From the NCBI GenBank assembly GCA_946481495.1, contig CAMLNW010000041.1:1-14273 (forward strand): a DNA stretch of 14,273 nt. Direction: 5' to 3'. The notes beneath the pieces were generated by a model. That model was not told where the DNA came from, ran no database searches, and was given only the letters and a program-made list of their open reading frames with translations. This DNA comes from an uncultured Actinomycetes bacterium. Its GTDB lineage: Bacteria; Actinomycetota; Thermoleophilia; Solirubrobacterales; Thermoleophilaceae. This document shows, piece by piece, positions 1 through 6,907 of this stretch. A program made the position numbers and the translations under genes. Every line of letters starts with the position of its first letter. The first letter of the stretch is position 1.

Positions 1-256
1 ACTCGAGCTCGCCGGACAGGGTGTTGGACCCGATGTACTTGCGCATCGGGTTGATCATGTCCGCCCACTTGCCCGACTCGCTCGGCCAGTAGCCCGCCAG
101 CCCCTCGTAGGTCTTGCGGCCCAGCACCAGCCCGCTCGACCGCGCCTGACGCTCGAACGAGTACTCGGCGTGGTCACCGCCGGGCTGCACCCAATCGCCG
201 ACGGGGTCGATGACACCGTCGAGCGTGGCTTGCGTCGTTGCGATCAGCCTTCCCAT
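1..256 (-). CDS. Dihydrofolate reductase (RibD C-terminal-like) family protein, N-terminal part only
   Basis: This gene reads leftward and runs off the left edge, so only about 85 N-terminal residues are present. It begins MGRLIATTQATLDGVIDP, the usual opening of DHFR/RibD-C family reductases. It continues with the LVLGRKTYEGLAGYWP segment, the GR.TYE...YWP motif that lines the NADPH/substrate cleft. Members are NADPH-dependent reductases with usually unknown substrates; many actinobacterial copies lie next to ECF sigma or DGPF genes. The ATG at 254-256 is preceded on the minus strand by AGAGGA about five bases upstream, a good Shine-Dalgarno sequence. The gene is divergent from the next one, with about 98 bp between starts. 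The family call is firm; the substrate cannot be read from this part. Confidence 0.85.
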   Translation of the reverse strand, partial: MGRLIATTQATLDGVIDPVGDWVQPGGDHAEYSFERQARSSGLVLGRKTYEGLAGYWPSESGKWADMINPMRKYIGSNTLSGELE

Positions 257-341
257 CTCGATCCTCTTTCGGTCACGGGGGTACCTCTGATCCCCCTCTT
301 ACCCATGCGACGAACGACGACGCTCGTTTTCGACATGCGGT

Positions 342-347
342 TAGAGT
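342..347 (+). promoter_or_regulatory. Predicted -10 element (TAGAGT) for a leaderless transcript
   Basis: TAGAGT fits the actinobacterial TAnnnT -10 consensus and lies 7 bases before the ATG at 355. Transcription would therefore start at or next to the A of the start codon. No Shine-Dalgarno precedes that ATG, which agrees with a leaderless mRNA. No convincing -35 box is visible. Confidence 0.45.
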
Positions 348-354
348 CGCCGCG

Positions 355-1230
355 ATGCGTGACTGGCCGCCGATCACCGAGCCGGAGTTGCTCCAGCGCC
401 TCGCGCTGGACGACGAGCAGTTCACTGCCTTCATCTGGGAGCTGTTGGCGGCCTGGCCGCGTCGCGAGTTCGATCCGGTGGCGTTTGAGCACGCGCTCGG
501 CTATCCATGGGAGCGGCCGGCGGGGTCGTTCGTCCTCGCGGGCGAGGACGTTCAGCTGTTGCGAGATCTTGATCCCGTGCGACGGGAGTCGACGATCGCC
601 GCCTTCACCGATGACCGTCATCCGATCGTCTCGTTCGGCGCCAACGCGTCGCCGTCGCGTCTGTCGATGAAGTTCGGACACTTCCCGCGCGAGGAGGATC
701 GGGAGGTGCTCGTCCTGACCGGCGAGCTGCACGATCACGACGTCGGCGTTATTCCGACGGTCCCGCTGCTCGGCTACATGCCCGGCAGCCTCTTCGCGAG
801 TCCCGGAACGGCGGTGCGCGCGGCGGTCGTTTGGGTGACCCCCACGCAGGTCGAGCAGCTGGCCTGGTCCGAGATGACCTACCGGCTCGGGCGCTTGGAC
901 GACGCGCGCTTCGAGGTGGACGACGCCGAGCTGGCGATCGACGCCGTCTTCGCGTTCGTGGCCCGCCTTGGCGCGTTTTGCATCGACGGCGCGCCGGTCG
1001 CCTTAGCGGCAGTCCCCGCCGAGCGCCGCACCGCGCCTGCGCTGACGCAGACAGAGCTGCTCGACGCCGTCGCCGGCCTCGTACTCGGACCCGACGCGCG
1101 CGCCGAGGACCTCACGCGCGCCGCATGCGACGACCTGTCCGCCGTCATGAAGCGCGCGTCGGAGACCGTCTGGCCCCGCGGCCTCCAGTTGTCGTCGCAC
1201 TGGACTCCGTTTCCAGCGGACCAGTCCTGA
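355..1230 (+). CDS. Gamma-glutamylcyclotransferase-like hypothetical protein
   Basis: A 291-residue protein without a signal peptide. Residues 92-102 (VSFGANASPSR) resemble the YGSN.SP substrate-binding loop at the start of gamma-glutamylcyclotransferase-fold (GGCT/BtrG-like) proteins. Residues 131-180 (PLLGYMPGS, then AAVVWVTPTQVEQLAWSEMTYRL) resemble the later part of that fold, where a V.W.V....L..LD..E..Y pattern is usual. About 90 residues precede the loop, which is unusual. The fold is inferred from motif layout only, and no activity can be claimed. I chose the ATG at 355 because a -10-like TAGAGT lies 7 bases before it. The frame stays open further upstream, but that extension reads back through the divergent promoter region and has low-quality composition. 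The gene converges on the VOC gene, with 10 bp between stops. Confidence 0.75.
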   Translation: MRDWPPITEPELLQRLALDDEQFTAFIWELLAAWPRREFDPVAFEHALGYPWERPAGSFVLAGEDVQLLRDLDPVRRESTIAAFTDDRHPIVSFGANASPSRLSMKFGHFPREEDREVLVLTGELHDHDVGVIPTVPLLGYMPGSLFASPGTAVRAAVVWVTPTQVEQLAWSEMTYRLGRLDDARFEVDDAELAIDAVFAFVARLGAFCIDGAPVALAAVPAERRTAPALTQTELLDAVAGLVLGPDARAEDLTRAACDDLSAVMKRASETVWPRGLQLSSHWTPFPADQS

Positions 1231-1246
1231 CCTGCGCGGCTCAGGA
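1225..1246. terminator. Small hairpin containing both convergent stop codons
   Basis: TCCTGA (1225-1230) and TCAGGA (1241-1246) are perfect inverted repeats around a 10-base loop. The left arm ends in the plus-strand TGA stop and the right arm starts with the minus-strand TGA stop. It may act as a weak bidirectional terminator, but there is no U-run on either side. Confidence 0.35.
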
Positions 1247-1675
1247 GCTCTCCGCCGCGTAGGCCTCCGGTCCCTGCTCGGCCGCGACCGGGTCCATCCA
1301 CAGGACCTCCCAGAGGTGTCCGTCGAGATCGTGGAAGCTGCGCTGGTACATGAAGCCGTAGTCCTGGGGGTCCATGGCGGGGGTGGCGCCCGCGGTGGCG
1401 GCGGTCTCGGCGAACTCGTCGACGGCGTCGCGGCTCTCGGCGCTGATGGCGACGGTGAGGGCGGTGGCGTCGTGGGCGTCGGCGACCGGCCTGGTGACGA
1501 AGTCGGCGAAGCGGTCGCGCTGGAGCAGCATCACGTAGGCCTGGTCGCTGACGATCATGCAGGCGGCCTGGTCGTCGCAGAAGCGCTCGTCGAAGGCGAA
1601 TCCGAGCTTGTCGAAGAACGCGCGGCTGGCCGGGAGATCGGCGACGGGCAGGTTGAGGAACAGCAAGCGGGACAT
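1241..1675 (-). CDS. VOC (glyoxalase/bleomycin-resistance) family protein
   Basis: A 144-residue single-module vicinal-oxygen-chelate protein. It opens with [26 protein letters not shown], the typical first beta-alpha unit. It closes with [16 protein letters not shown] (residues 113-128), where the Asp-Gly-His turn and Glu123 sit in the usual last metal-ligand strand. VOC proteins are lyases, dioxygenases or drug-binding proteins, usually working as dimers; the substrate here is unknown. The start at 1675 is supported by AAGGAG 8 bases upstream. An in-frame extension to 1777 is possible, but it would cover the divergent promoter region and adds a non-family N-terminus. The gene is divergent from the ECF sigma gene at 1761 with an 85-bp gap, which suggests joint regulation. 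Confidence 0.9.
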   Translation of the reverse strand: MSRLLFLNLPVADLPASRAFFDKLGFAFDERFCDDQAACMIVSDQAYVMLLQRDRFADFVTRPVADAHDATALTVAISAESRDAVDEFAETAATAGATPAMDPQDYGFMYQRSFHDLDGHLWEVLWMDPVAAEQGPEAYAAESS

Positions 1676-1697
1676 CGTCTGGCTCCTTGGTCGGATC

Positions 1698-1724
1698 TGT
1701 CGCAGTAGGGACGGCCGGGGCGTC
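1698..1724 (+). promoter_or_regulatory. Candidate ECF-type promoter, TGTCGC-N17-CGTC
   Basis: TGTCGC (1698-1703), a 17-base spacer and CGTC (1721-1724) form an ECF-like -35/-10 pair pointing at the sigma gene at 1761. It has the same shape as TGTCCA-N17-CGTC before the DGPF/ECF42 operon (11597-11623). As I recall it, the published ECF42 target is TGTCGA with CGA/TC. This site could therefore link the two sigma genes. It is a pattern match only. Confidence 0.35.
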
Positions 1725-1747
1725 CGAAACTCACCGCTGCGGGCGGC

Positions 1748-1753
1748 TACGAT
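1748..1753 (+). promoter_or_regulatory. Predicted -10 element (TACGAT), leaderless start
   Basis: TACGAT within GGCTACGAT lies 7 bases before the GTG at 1761. That spacing would place the transcription start on the start codon. No Shine-Dalgarno is visible. It supports GTG 1761 as the true start and gives a second, housekeeping-type promoter besides the ECF-like pair upstream. Confidence 0.4.
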
Positions 1754-1760
1754 CTCCCGA

Positions 1761-2792
1761 GTGTCCGTATCCGTCACCGGTCAGCCGGCGTTCGAGCAGG
1801 ACCTCGAGCGGCTGCGTCCCGCGCTCACCGGCTACTGCTACCGGATGCTCGGCTCGGGCTTCGAGGCCGAGGACGCGACGCAGGAGACGATGATCCGCGC
1901 TTGGCGGCGGTCGGACACGCTGCAAGAGCGGGCGGCGCTGAAGTCGTGGCTGTTCCGGATCGCGACCAACGTCTGCCTCGACCAGATCGGCAGCCGCAAG
2001 CGCCGCGAGCGGCCGGTCGATCTCGCAGACGCCGGTACTGCGGACACGCCGGTCGGCGCGCCGCTGCCGGAGTCGACCTGGGTGCTGCCGATCGCCGACG
2101 GGCAGGTCATCGACCCCGAGGCCGATCCCGCGACGCGGATGGCCGACCGCGAGTCGCTACGGCTGGCGTTCGTCGCCGCGCTCCAGCACCTGCCGGCACG
2201 GCAGCGCGTGGTGCTCGTCCTGCGCGAGGTGCTGCGCTGGAGCGCGAAGGAGGTTGCCGAGCTGCTGGAGACCTCGGTGCCGTCGGTCAACAGCGCGCTG
2301 CAGCGTGCGCGGGCGACGCTCGACGAGCTGGCCCTGCAGGACGCCGACGCCCCTGCGCGCCCGAGCGACGAGGACGAGCGCCGGCTGCTGGAGCAGTACC
2401 TCGAGGCATTCGCCGAGTACGACATCGATCGGATCGTCGCGCTGCTGCGCTACGACGTCGTCTTCGACATGCCGCCGCTGGCGCTCTGGCTGCGCGGCCC
2501 CGAGCAGACCGGCGAGTTCATGCTCGGCCAGGGCGCCGCCTGTCGCGGGTCGAAGCTGATCGCCGTCGACGCGAACGGCTGCCCGGCGTTCGCCTCCTAC
2601 AAGCCCGACCCGGAGTCCGGCGACTGGCTGCCGTGGTCGCTGACCGTGCTCGAGCTGGTCGACGCCGACGACGGTGCCCCAGCCGTCGCCGGCGTCCACA
2701 ACTTCCTGCAGCCGTTCCTGCCCTCGCTCTTCCAGACGTTCGGGCTGCCGGACCGACTCACCAACGCCGACCCGGTCATCCGGCGCGCCTAG
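1761..2792 (+). CDS. ECF sigma factor with C-terminal SnoaL-like domain (SigG/SigX5 type)
   Basis: A 343-residue RNA polymerase sigma factor. Region 2 spans about residues 14-82 ([26 protein letters not shown], then [17 protein letters not shown]). Region 4 spans about 135-190 ([18 protein letters not shown], then the helix-turn-helix [23 protein letters not shown]). A SnoaL/NTF2-like domain follows at about 205-325 ([37 protein letters not shown]). This architecture and length match the SigG/TIGR02960 group, in which the tail domain is thought to replace an anti-sigma factor in controlling activity. The GTG at 1761 follows a TACGAT box; upstream in-frame sequence is antisense to the VOC gene. 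The stop overlaps that of the FAD oxidase in one CTAG. No anti-sigma gene is nearby. Confidence 0.92.
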   Translation: MSVSVTGQPAFEQDLERLRPALTGYCYRMLGSGFEAEDATQETMIRAWRRSDTLQERAALKSWLFRIATNVCLDQIGSRKRRERPVDLADAGTADTPVGAPLPESTWVLPIADGQVIDPEADPATRMADRESLRLAFVAALQHLPARQRVVLVLREVLRWSAKEVAELLETSVPSVNSALQRARATLDELALQDADAPARPSDEDERRLLEQYLEAFAEYDIDRIVALLRYDVVFDMPPLALWLRGPEQTGEFMLGQGAACRGSKLIAVDANGCPAFASYKPDPESGDWLPWSLTVLELVDADDGAPAVAGVHNFLQPFLPSLFQTFGLPDRLTNADPVIRRA

Positions 2793-4162
2793 GCCGCTCG
2801 CGGCGGGATGTGGTGGTTGCCTTTGAACAGGTCGCTCGGGTCGTAGAGCGCCTTGACCTGGCGCAGGCGCTCCCACGTGCCCGGGTCGAAGAACCCGCTG
2901 GCGTCGGATGGCGCCTCGACGAAGTTCGGGTAGTCGCCGCTGCGGTAGGGCAGGACGGCACGGTCGATCGCCTCGAGGTACGTCGCCGTGGTGGCGGCCG
3001 AGGCCTCGTCGGTGGGGACGCCGAGGGTGAACATGCTGAACGCGCCGGGCAGGGTCGCTCGTGCGCCGGCCTCTGGCGACTGGCGACCAAGGGCGCCGCC
3101 GAGCTGGCGCAGCTGGATCATCGCGAGAGGCGATCCGGAGCCCGGACCAGCGGCTGCCAGGAGGTCGTCGACGCCGGCGCTCGGCAGGTCGTCGAGCAGG
3201 GCCGTGGTGCTGGCGACCGGCAGCGGCTCGGGCGGGTCCATGGCCAGGTCACCCAACTCGGCGGGCGGAACCATCGCGAAGGTGTCCATCGCCGGCCCCA
3301 GATCGCCGATCGGGCGTAGGAGCGCGCAGCCGTCGGCCTCGCCGCCGAGGAACGCTCCGAAGAAGACCGTGAACGATCCGCCACGGACCGGCTCAGGCAC
3401 GTCTGGCGTGTCTGGGAACTGCAGCAGCGCCGCCCAGGTCATCATCTCGTCGGGAAGCGTGGGGGCGAGCTCGGTCCAGGCGTTGAGGACCTCGTCGGCG
3501 CGCTCGAACGGGAAGAACATCGCGCCCGCGTAGAGGTCCTCGACGGCGTAGACGTCGAACTCGATCGCGGTGACGACGCCGAAGTTGCCGTTGCCGCCAC
3601 GCAGCGCCCAGAAGAGATCGGGCTCGTGCTCGGCGTCGACGCGCGCCGCACGTCCGTCGGCGGTGACGAGCTCGATCGCGGTGACGCTGTTGGCCTGGAG
3701 GCCGTACTTGCGAGCGAGCCAGCCCATGCCCCCGCCCAGCGAGTAGCCGGCGATCCCGACCAGCGGGGACGAGCCGTGCAGCGCAGCCAGACCGAGCTCC
3801 GAGAGCTGCGGGACGACCTGCTGCCACCTCACGCCGGCGCCGACCCGCACGCGCCGAGCGGTGGGATGGATGGAGATCTCCTGCAGCTCGCGGACGTCGA
3901 CGAGGAGGGCGTCCTCGAGCGACCCCAGCGGCGCCGCGTTGTGTCCGGTGGCCTGTGGCGCGACCCGCAGCCCGTGGGCGCTCGCGTATCCGATCGCGGT
4001 TGCCACGTCGCGCGCGTCGCGCGGAAGGGCGATCGCGGCCGGCTGAAGATCGGTCGTCAGGTTGAAGACCTGTCGCGTGGCGTCCCAGTCGGGGTCCGGG
4101 GGGTTCACGACCCGTCCGGTCATCTGTCTGGTCAGGTCGGCAAAGGGGGCGGCGGTCAGCAT
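2789..4162 (-). CDS. FAD-linked oxidase (PCMH/BBE family oxidoreductase)
   Basis: A 457-residue flavoprotein oxidase of the berberine-bridge/6-hydroxynicotine-oxidase type. The PCMH FAD-binding domain covers about residues 38-210: LQPAAIALPRDARDVATAI, then RVAPQATGHNA with His74 at the usual covalent FAD site, then HGSSPLVGIAGYSLGGGMG (129-147). The second covalent-flavin Cys of bicovalent enzymes is replaced by Ser-Ser, so a single 8-alpha-histidyl link is expected. The C-terminal BBE motif is YDPSDLFKGNHHIPP, the usual YNP..LF..N..I. It has no signal peptide. AAAGGA lies about 6 bases before the ATG at 4162. It is divergent from a TetR gene with a 63-bp gap, so TetR control is likely. The substrate is unknown; sugars, alkaloids and phenolics are all possible for the family. 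Confidence 0.92.
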   Translation of the reverse strand: MLTAAPFADLTRQMTGRVVNPPDPDWDATRQVFNLTTDLQPAAIALPRDARDVATAIGYASAHGLRVAPQATGHNAAPLGSLEDALLVDVRELQEISIHPTARRVRVGAGVRWQQVVPQLSELGLAALHGSSPLVGIAGYSLGGGMGWLARKYGLQANSVTAIELVTADGRAARVDAEHEPDLFWALRGGNGNFGVVTAIEFDVYAVEDLYAGAMFFPFERADEVLNAWTELAPTLPDEMMTWAALLQFPDTPDVPEPVRGGSFTVFFGAFLGGEADGCALLRPIGDLGPAMDTFAMVPPAELGDLAMDPPEPLPVASTTALLDDLPSAGVDDLLAAAGPGSGSPLAMIQLRQLGGALGRQSPEAGARATLPGAFSMFTLGVPTDEASAATTATYLEAIDRAVLPYRSGDYPNFVEAPSDASGFFDPGTWERLRQVKALYDPSDLFKGNHHIPPRAA

Positions 4163-4203
4163 CGAGTCCTTTCGATGAGCGGGGTGTATAGCGATTGGGC
4201 CGG

Positions 4204-4209
4204 TAGAGT
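4204..4209 (+). promoter_or_regulatory. Predicted -10 element (TAGAGT) upstream of the TetR gene
   Basis: TAGAGT in CCGGTAGAGTAAC lies 16 bases before the ATG at 4226, giving a very short leader without a Shine-Dalgarno. The same hexamer precedes the gene at 355. On the opposite strand TATACA (complement of 4185-4190) could be the -10 box of the FAD oxidase. A TetR operator should lie in this 63-bp gap, but I see no clear palindrome. Confidence 0.4.
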
Positions 4210-4225
4210 AACATCACTGAACGCC

Positions 4226-4831
4226 ATGTCAACCGAAACCCGGAAATACGAGCTGAAGGCCCGTGCGGAGAGTCAGCGCGAGACACGCGACGGGATCGCG
4301 AGGGCGGCCGCGGAGCTGCACGAGGAGAAGGGCGTGGCCCGCACCTCAGTGGCCGAGATCGCCCGTCGCGCCGGCGTCACGCGCGTGACCGTCTACAACC
4401 ACTTCGCCGATCTCAGCGAGCTGATTCCCGCCTGCTCGGCCCACTACACGGCACTGCATCCACTGCCCGACCTCGGCGATGTTCTCGCGCTGGAGGACCC
4501 CGGCGAGCGCGTCCGCGGCGCGCTCGCCCTGCTCTACGGCTGGTACCGCGAGACCGAGCCGATGTTCGGCAAGCTCTTCAGCGATCGCGCGTCCGTCCCG
4601 GAGCTCGACCGGTTCATGGAGCAGGACATCGATCGCCTGCAAGCTGACCTCGCCGACGACCTGGCGGCGGCCTTCGCCGTCCGCGGCAAGCGGGCAAGGC
4701 AACTGATCGCGCTGGTACGGCTATCGCTCGACTTCTGGACTTGGCGGCGCCTAGACCGCGAGGGGCTCGACGACAAGGCAGCCGCAGATTTGATGGCGAC
4801 CGCCGTTATTGCTCAGAAAGGTCACGCATGA
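4226..4831 (+). CDS. TetR/AcrR family transcriptional regulator
   Basis: A 201-residue TetR-type repressor. The N-terminal DNA-binding domain covers about residues 18-64: TRDGIARAAAELHEEKGVARTSV, then the helix-turn-helix VAEIARRAGVTRVTVYNHFADLSEL. It has the family hallmarks G.TVAEIA..AGV...T.Y.HF. The rest is a helical ligand/dimer domain with no predictable ligand. The ATG at 4226 precedes MSTETRKYELKARAES, a charged lead-in that is common in the family. Upstream in-frame sequence is antisense to the FAD oxidase. The gene is divergent from that oxidase and overlaps the next gene by ATGA, so it probably controls both and itself. Confidence 0.92.
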   Translation: MSTETRKYELKARAESQRETRDGIARAAAELHEEKGVARTSVAEIARRAGVTRVTVYNHFADLSELIPACSAHYTALHPLPDLGDVLALEDPGERVRGALALLYGWYRETEPMFGKLFSDRASVPELDRFMEQDIDRLQADLADDLAAAFAVRGKRARQLIALVRLSLDFWTWRRLDREGLDDKAAADLMATAVIAQKGHA

Positions 4832-5205
4832 ACCCATTCCGTGCCGCTGTCGAGGCGCGCGACTTCGACGCGGCGACCGCGTTGCTGGCCGACGACGTCG
4901 TCTTCCGCAGTCCCGTTGTCTTCAAGCCCTACCAAGGGCGTGACGTGGTCGGAGCACTGCTGCTCGCCGTCAGCCGCGTGTTCGAGGACTTCCGCTACGA
5001 GCGCGAGATCGGCGCGGAGGACGCTCGCGACCATGCGCTCGTGTTCAAGGCCCGGGTGGGCGACCGCGAGGTCCAGGGCTGCGACTTCCTTCACACCAAC
5101 GAGGACGGTCTGATCGACGACTTCACCGTCATGGTCAGACCGCTGTCCGGAGCGCTCGCGCTGGCCGAGGCGATGAAGGCGCAGCTCGAGGCGATGGCCG
5201 AGTGA
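4828..5205 (+). CDS. SnoaL/NTF2-like small protein
   Basis: A 125-residue protein with the NTF2/SnoaL cone-fold pattern. An N-terminal helix (FRAAVEARDFDAATALLADDVVFRSPVVFKPYQGRD) ends in the usual L.DDV.F.SP element. Strands then follow (HALVFKARVGDREVQGCDFLHTNEDGLIDDFTVMVRPL). Members act as small-molecule isomerases, cyclases or binding proteins; no specific role can be assigned. Its ATG overlaps the TetR stop as ATGA (4828-4831), so translation is probably coupled and its function is tied to the regulator. AAAGG lies about 6 bases before the ATG. The same fold forms the tail of the sigma factor at 1761, though I see no close sequence match. It converges on the haemoglobin gene with a 4-bp gap. 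Confidence 0.85.
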   Translation: MNPFRAAVEARDFDAATALLADDVVFRSPVVFKPYQGRDVVGALLLAVSRVFEDFRYEREIGAEDARDHALVFKARVGDREVQGCDFLHTNEDGLIDDFTVMVRPLSGALALAEAMKAQLEAMAE

Positions 5206-5209
5206 GCCG

Positions 5210-5650
5210 CTAGTCCGCGGTCTCCACCTGCCGAACCGCCATCTCGTCTGGCGAGTCCGGGCCCGGGTAGCCCTCGAGGCGGCCGTGGAAGGCGTTGGCG
5301 ACGCGGAGGCCGTGGACCTTGGCCATCGCCGCGCGCTCGCCGTCGAACAGCTCGTCGACGGTCCGGCACCAGAGGATCAGCCAGCGCTCGAAGTGGGCCT
5401 TCTTGAGCCCGGCCTTCTCGTGCAGACGGGCGTGGACGCCGAAGGCGCCGCCGTAGTAGCTCTTGTTGCCGAGCAGGACGGTCTCCCAGAAGGAGGTGAC
5501 GACCGGGACGTGCTCGTCGAGATCGAGGTGGGCGATGTCGGTGAAGATCCAGCCGATCAACTCGTCCTCCATCGCCTTGCCGTAGAAGGCGAGGACGAGG
5601 CGCTCGCAGTCGGCGCGGTCCTCGATGTCGCGGAGCTCGGAGGTGCTCAT
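5210..5650 (-). CDS. Group III truncated haemoglobin
   Basis: A 146-residue 2-over-2 haemoglobin of group III. It contains LVLAFYGKAMEDELIGWIF with Tyr23 at the likely B10 position. FWETVLLGNKSYYGGAFGVHARLH follows, with His73 as the likely proximal (F8) haem ligand. Then comes HFERWLILWCRTVDELFDG, whose Trp90 matches the group III TrpG8. The FWETVLLG...Y.G..F..H..L core is diagnostic. Such globins bind O2 or NO and are linked to nitrosative or oxidative stress; the enzymatic role is uncertain. The ATG at 5650 lies 7 bases from a -10-like TAGTTT, which suggests a leaderless mRNA. It is divergent from the DUF2855 gene with only 42 bp between starts. The frame remains open far upstream, but that is antisense to other genes. 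Confidence 0.93.
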   Translation of the reverse strand: MSTSELRDIEDRADCERLVLAFYGKAMEDELIGWIFTDIAHLDLDEHVPVVTSFWETVLLGNKSYYGGAFGVHARLHEKAGLKKAHFERWLILWCRTVDELFDGERAAMAKVHGLRVANAFHGRLEGYPGPDSPDEMAVRQVETAD

Positions 5651-5657
5651 CGCTTCG

Positions 5658-5663
5658 AAACTA
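5658..5663 (-). promoter_or_regulatory. Predicted -10 element (TAGTTT) of the haemoglobin gene
   Basis: On the minus strand TAGTTT is followed by 7 bases and the ATG at 5650. This is the same -10-to-start spacing as at 342 and 1748. No Shine-Dalgarno is present, so a leaderless transcript is likely. Confidence 0.4.
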
Positions 5664-5692
5664 ACGATTGCTCGCCGTGAGAGGATCTGCGG

Positions 5693-6844
5693 ATGGCCGA
5701 CTTCCTCGTCAAGCGCGACGATCTGCGCGAGTGCCGGATCGCCGAGTCCGGTGTGCCAGAGATCGGTGAGGGCGAGGCGCTGCTGCGCGTCGATACGTTC
5801 GGGCTGACCGCGAACAACGTCACCTACGCGGTGCTTGGCGACGCGATGTCGTACTGGGACTTCTTCCCCGCGCCTGATGGTTGGGGCCGCGTGCCGATGT
5901 GGGGATTCGCCGAGGTCGAGCAGAGTCGCGCGGATGGGGTCGAGGCCGGCACCCGCGCACCGTAGGGCATCGCGGCAGGCGTCGCGGGCGTCGTGCGCCG
6001 CGGACCGCAGCACCGCGGCGTCGGACGCGGCACCCGCCTCTACGGCTACCTGCCGCCTTCGTCGCACCTGGTCGTGACGCCCACCCGGGCGGGCGAGGGC
6101 GGCTTCGCCGATGGTTCGCCGCACCGGGCGGAGCTGCCGTCGGTCTACCACCACTTCCAGGCGACGACCGCTGACCGCTTCTACCGTTCTGACACCGAGG
6201 CGCTGCAGATGCTGTTGCGGCCGCTCTTCTACACCTCGTTCCTGATCGACGACCAGATCGCCGACGACGGGCTGGTCGAGCGCGGGCCGATCGTCTTTGC
6301 CAGCGCGTCGAGCAAGACGGCGATCGCCGCGGCGTTCATGCTCGCGCAGCGCGAGGGAGTCGAGCTGGTCGGACTCACCTCGCCGCGCAACGTCGAGTTC
6401 GTCGAGCGACTCGGGATCTACGACCGGACCGTCACCTACGACGCGCTCGAGTCGCTCGAGCGCGGCCCGGCGACCTTCGTCGACGTCGCCAGCGACAGCG
6501 CGTTGCGGCAGGCGATTCACACCCACTACGGCGACGAGCTCATTCACAGCATGGTCGTCGGCTTCACCCACTGGGAGCGGCCGCAGGTCGACGCCGGCGA
6601 GCTGCCGGGACCGCCGCCGACGGTCTTCTTCGCCCCGACCCGAATCGTCAAGCGCGGCAAGGACTGGGGACGTGGCGAGCTCGAGACCAGGGTCGCCGAC
6701 GCCTGGCACCCCTTCTGCGAGTGGATGGGCACCTGGCTGGAGCCGATAGCGGGCGAGGGCTTCGACGCCATCCGCGATGCTTACCTCGACGTGCTCGAGG
6801 GCCGCGTCGAGCCGACGCGCGCCCACGTGTTGATGCTTCCCTGA
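5693..6844 (+). pseudogene. DUF2855 family protein, split by an 81-bp insertion with an in-frame stop
   Basis: The two parts together make a DUF2855 protein, a family with a medium-chain-reductase-like fold and unknown reaction. The first 90 codons (5693-5965) contain IGEGEALLRVDTFGLTANNV and GWGRVPMWGFAEVE, then end in TAG just after GTR. The same frame resumes with GTRLYGYLPPSSHLVV and runs to 6844, including HFQATTADRF, LLRPLFYTSFLIDD and VFASASSKTA. Removing 81 bases (5957-6037) restores a continuous 356-codon gene in the same frame, close to the family length. As it stands, only an N-terminal stub and a possible GTG-started (5993) C-terminal piece could be made. AGAGGATC before the ATG at 5693 is either a Shine-Dalgarno or a -10-like box. 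It could be true gene decay, a strain-specific insertion or an assembly artefact. Confidence 0.85.
5957..6037. repeat. 81-bp palindromic insertion flanked by a 10-bp direct repeat
   Basis: CGGCACCCGC occurs at 5947-5956 and again at 6028-6037, and the unit between them is foreign to the DUF2855 reading. Removing one repeat copy plus the interior (81 bp) rejoins the GTR-LYGYLP codons exactly. Inside it, CGCCGCGG (5996-6003) and CCGCGGCG (6013-6020) form a perfect 8-bp stem with a 9-base loop. GCGTC (5988-5992) and GACGC (6024-6028) extend it beyond a 3-by-3 internal loop, making a 41-base imperfect palindrome. It carries no transposase and I see no terminal inverted repeats. It resembles a REP-like or other small palindromic element; the class is unknown. 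Confidence 0.6.
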
Positions 6845-6907
6845 CGTGCCCTGCAAGTCACGTTGCGCGGGGTTGTCGGATTCGCCATGACTTCTCACCA
6901 TTGAGCG

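Noticed and set aside
238..354. N-terminal extension of the GGCT-like protein to position 238
   Set aside because: It would overlap the start of the divergent DHFR gene, has no ribosome site, and a -10-like box lies just before the ATG at 355.
1901..3319. A 472-codon plus-strand frame
   Set aside because: It overlaps the sigma factor out of frame and then the FAD oxidase antisense; it is Arg/Ala-rich with no recognisable domain.
4163..4225. TetR operator palindrome between the FAD oxidase and TetR genes
   Set aside because: GTGTATA...ACATCAC looks dyad-like at the ends, but the inner bases do not pair; too weak to annotate.
5947..6037. Insertion sequence in the DUF2855 gene
   Set aside because: The insert is only 81 bp, with no transposase and no clear terminal inverted repeats. 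It is kept as a palindromic repeat of unknown class.
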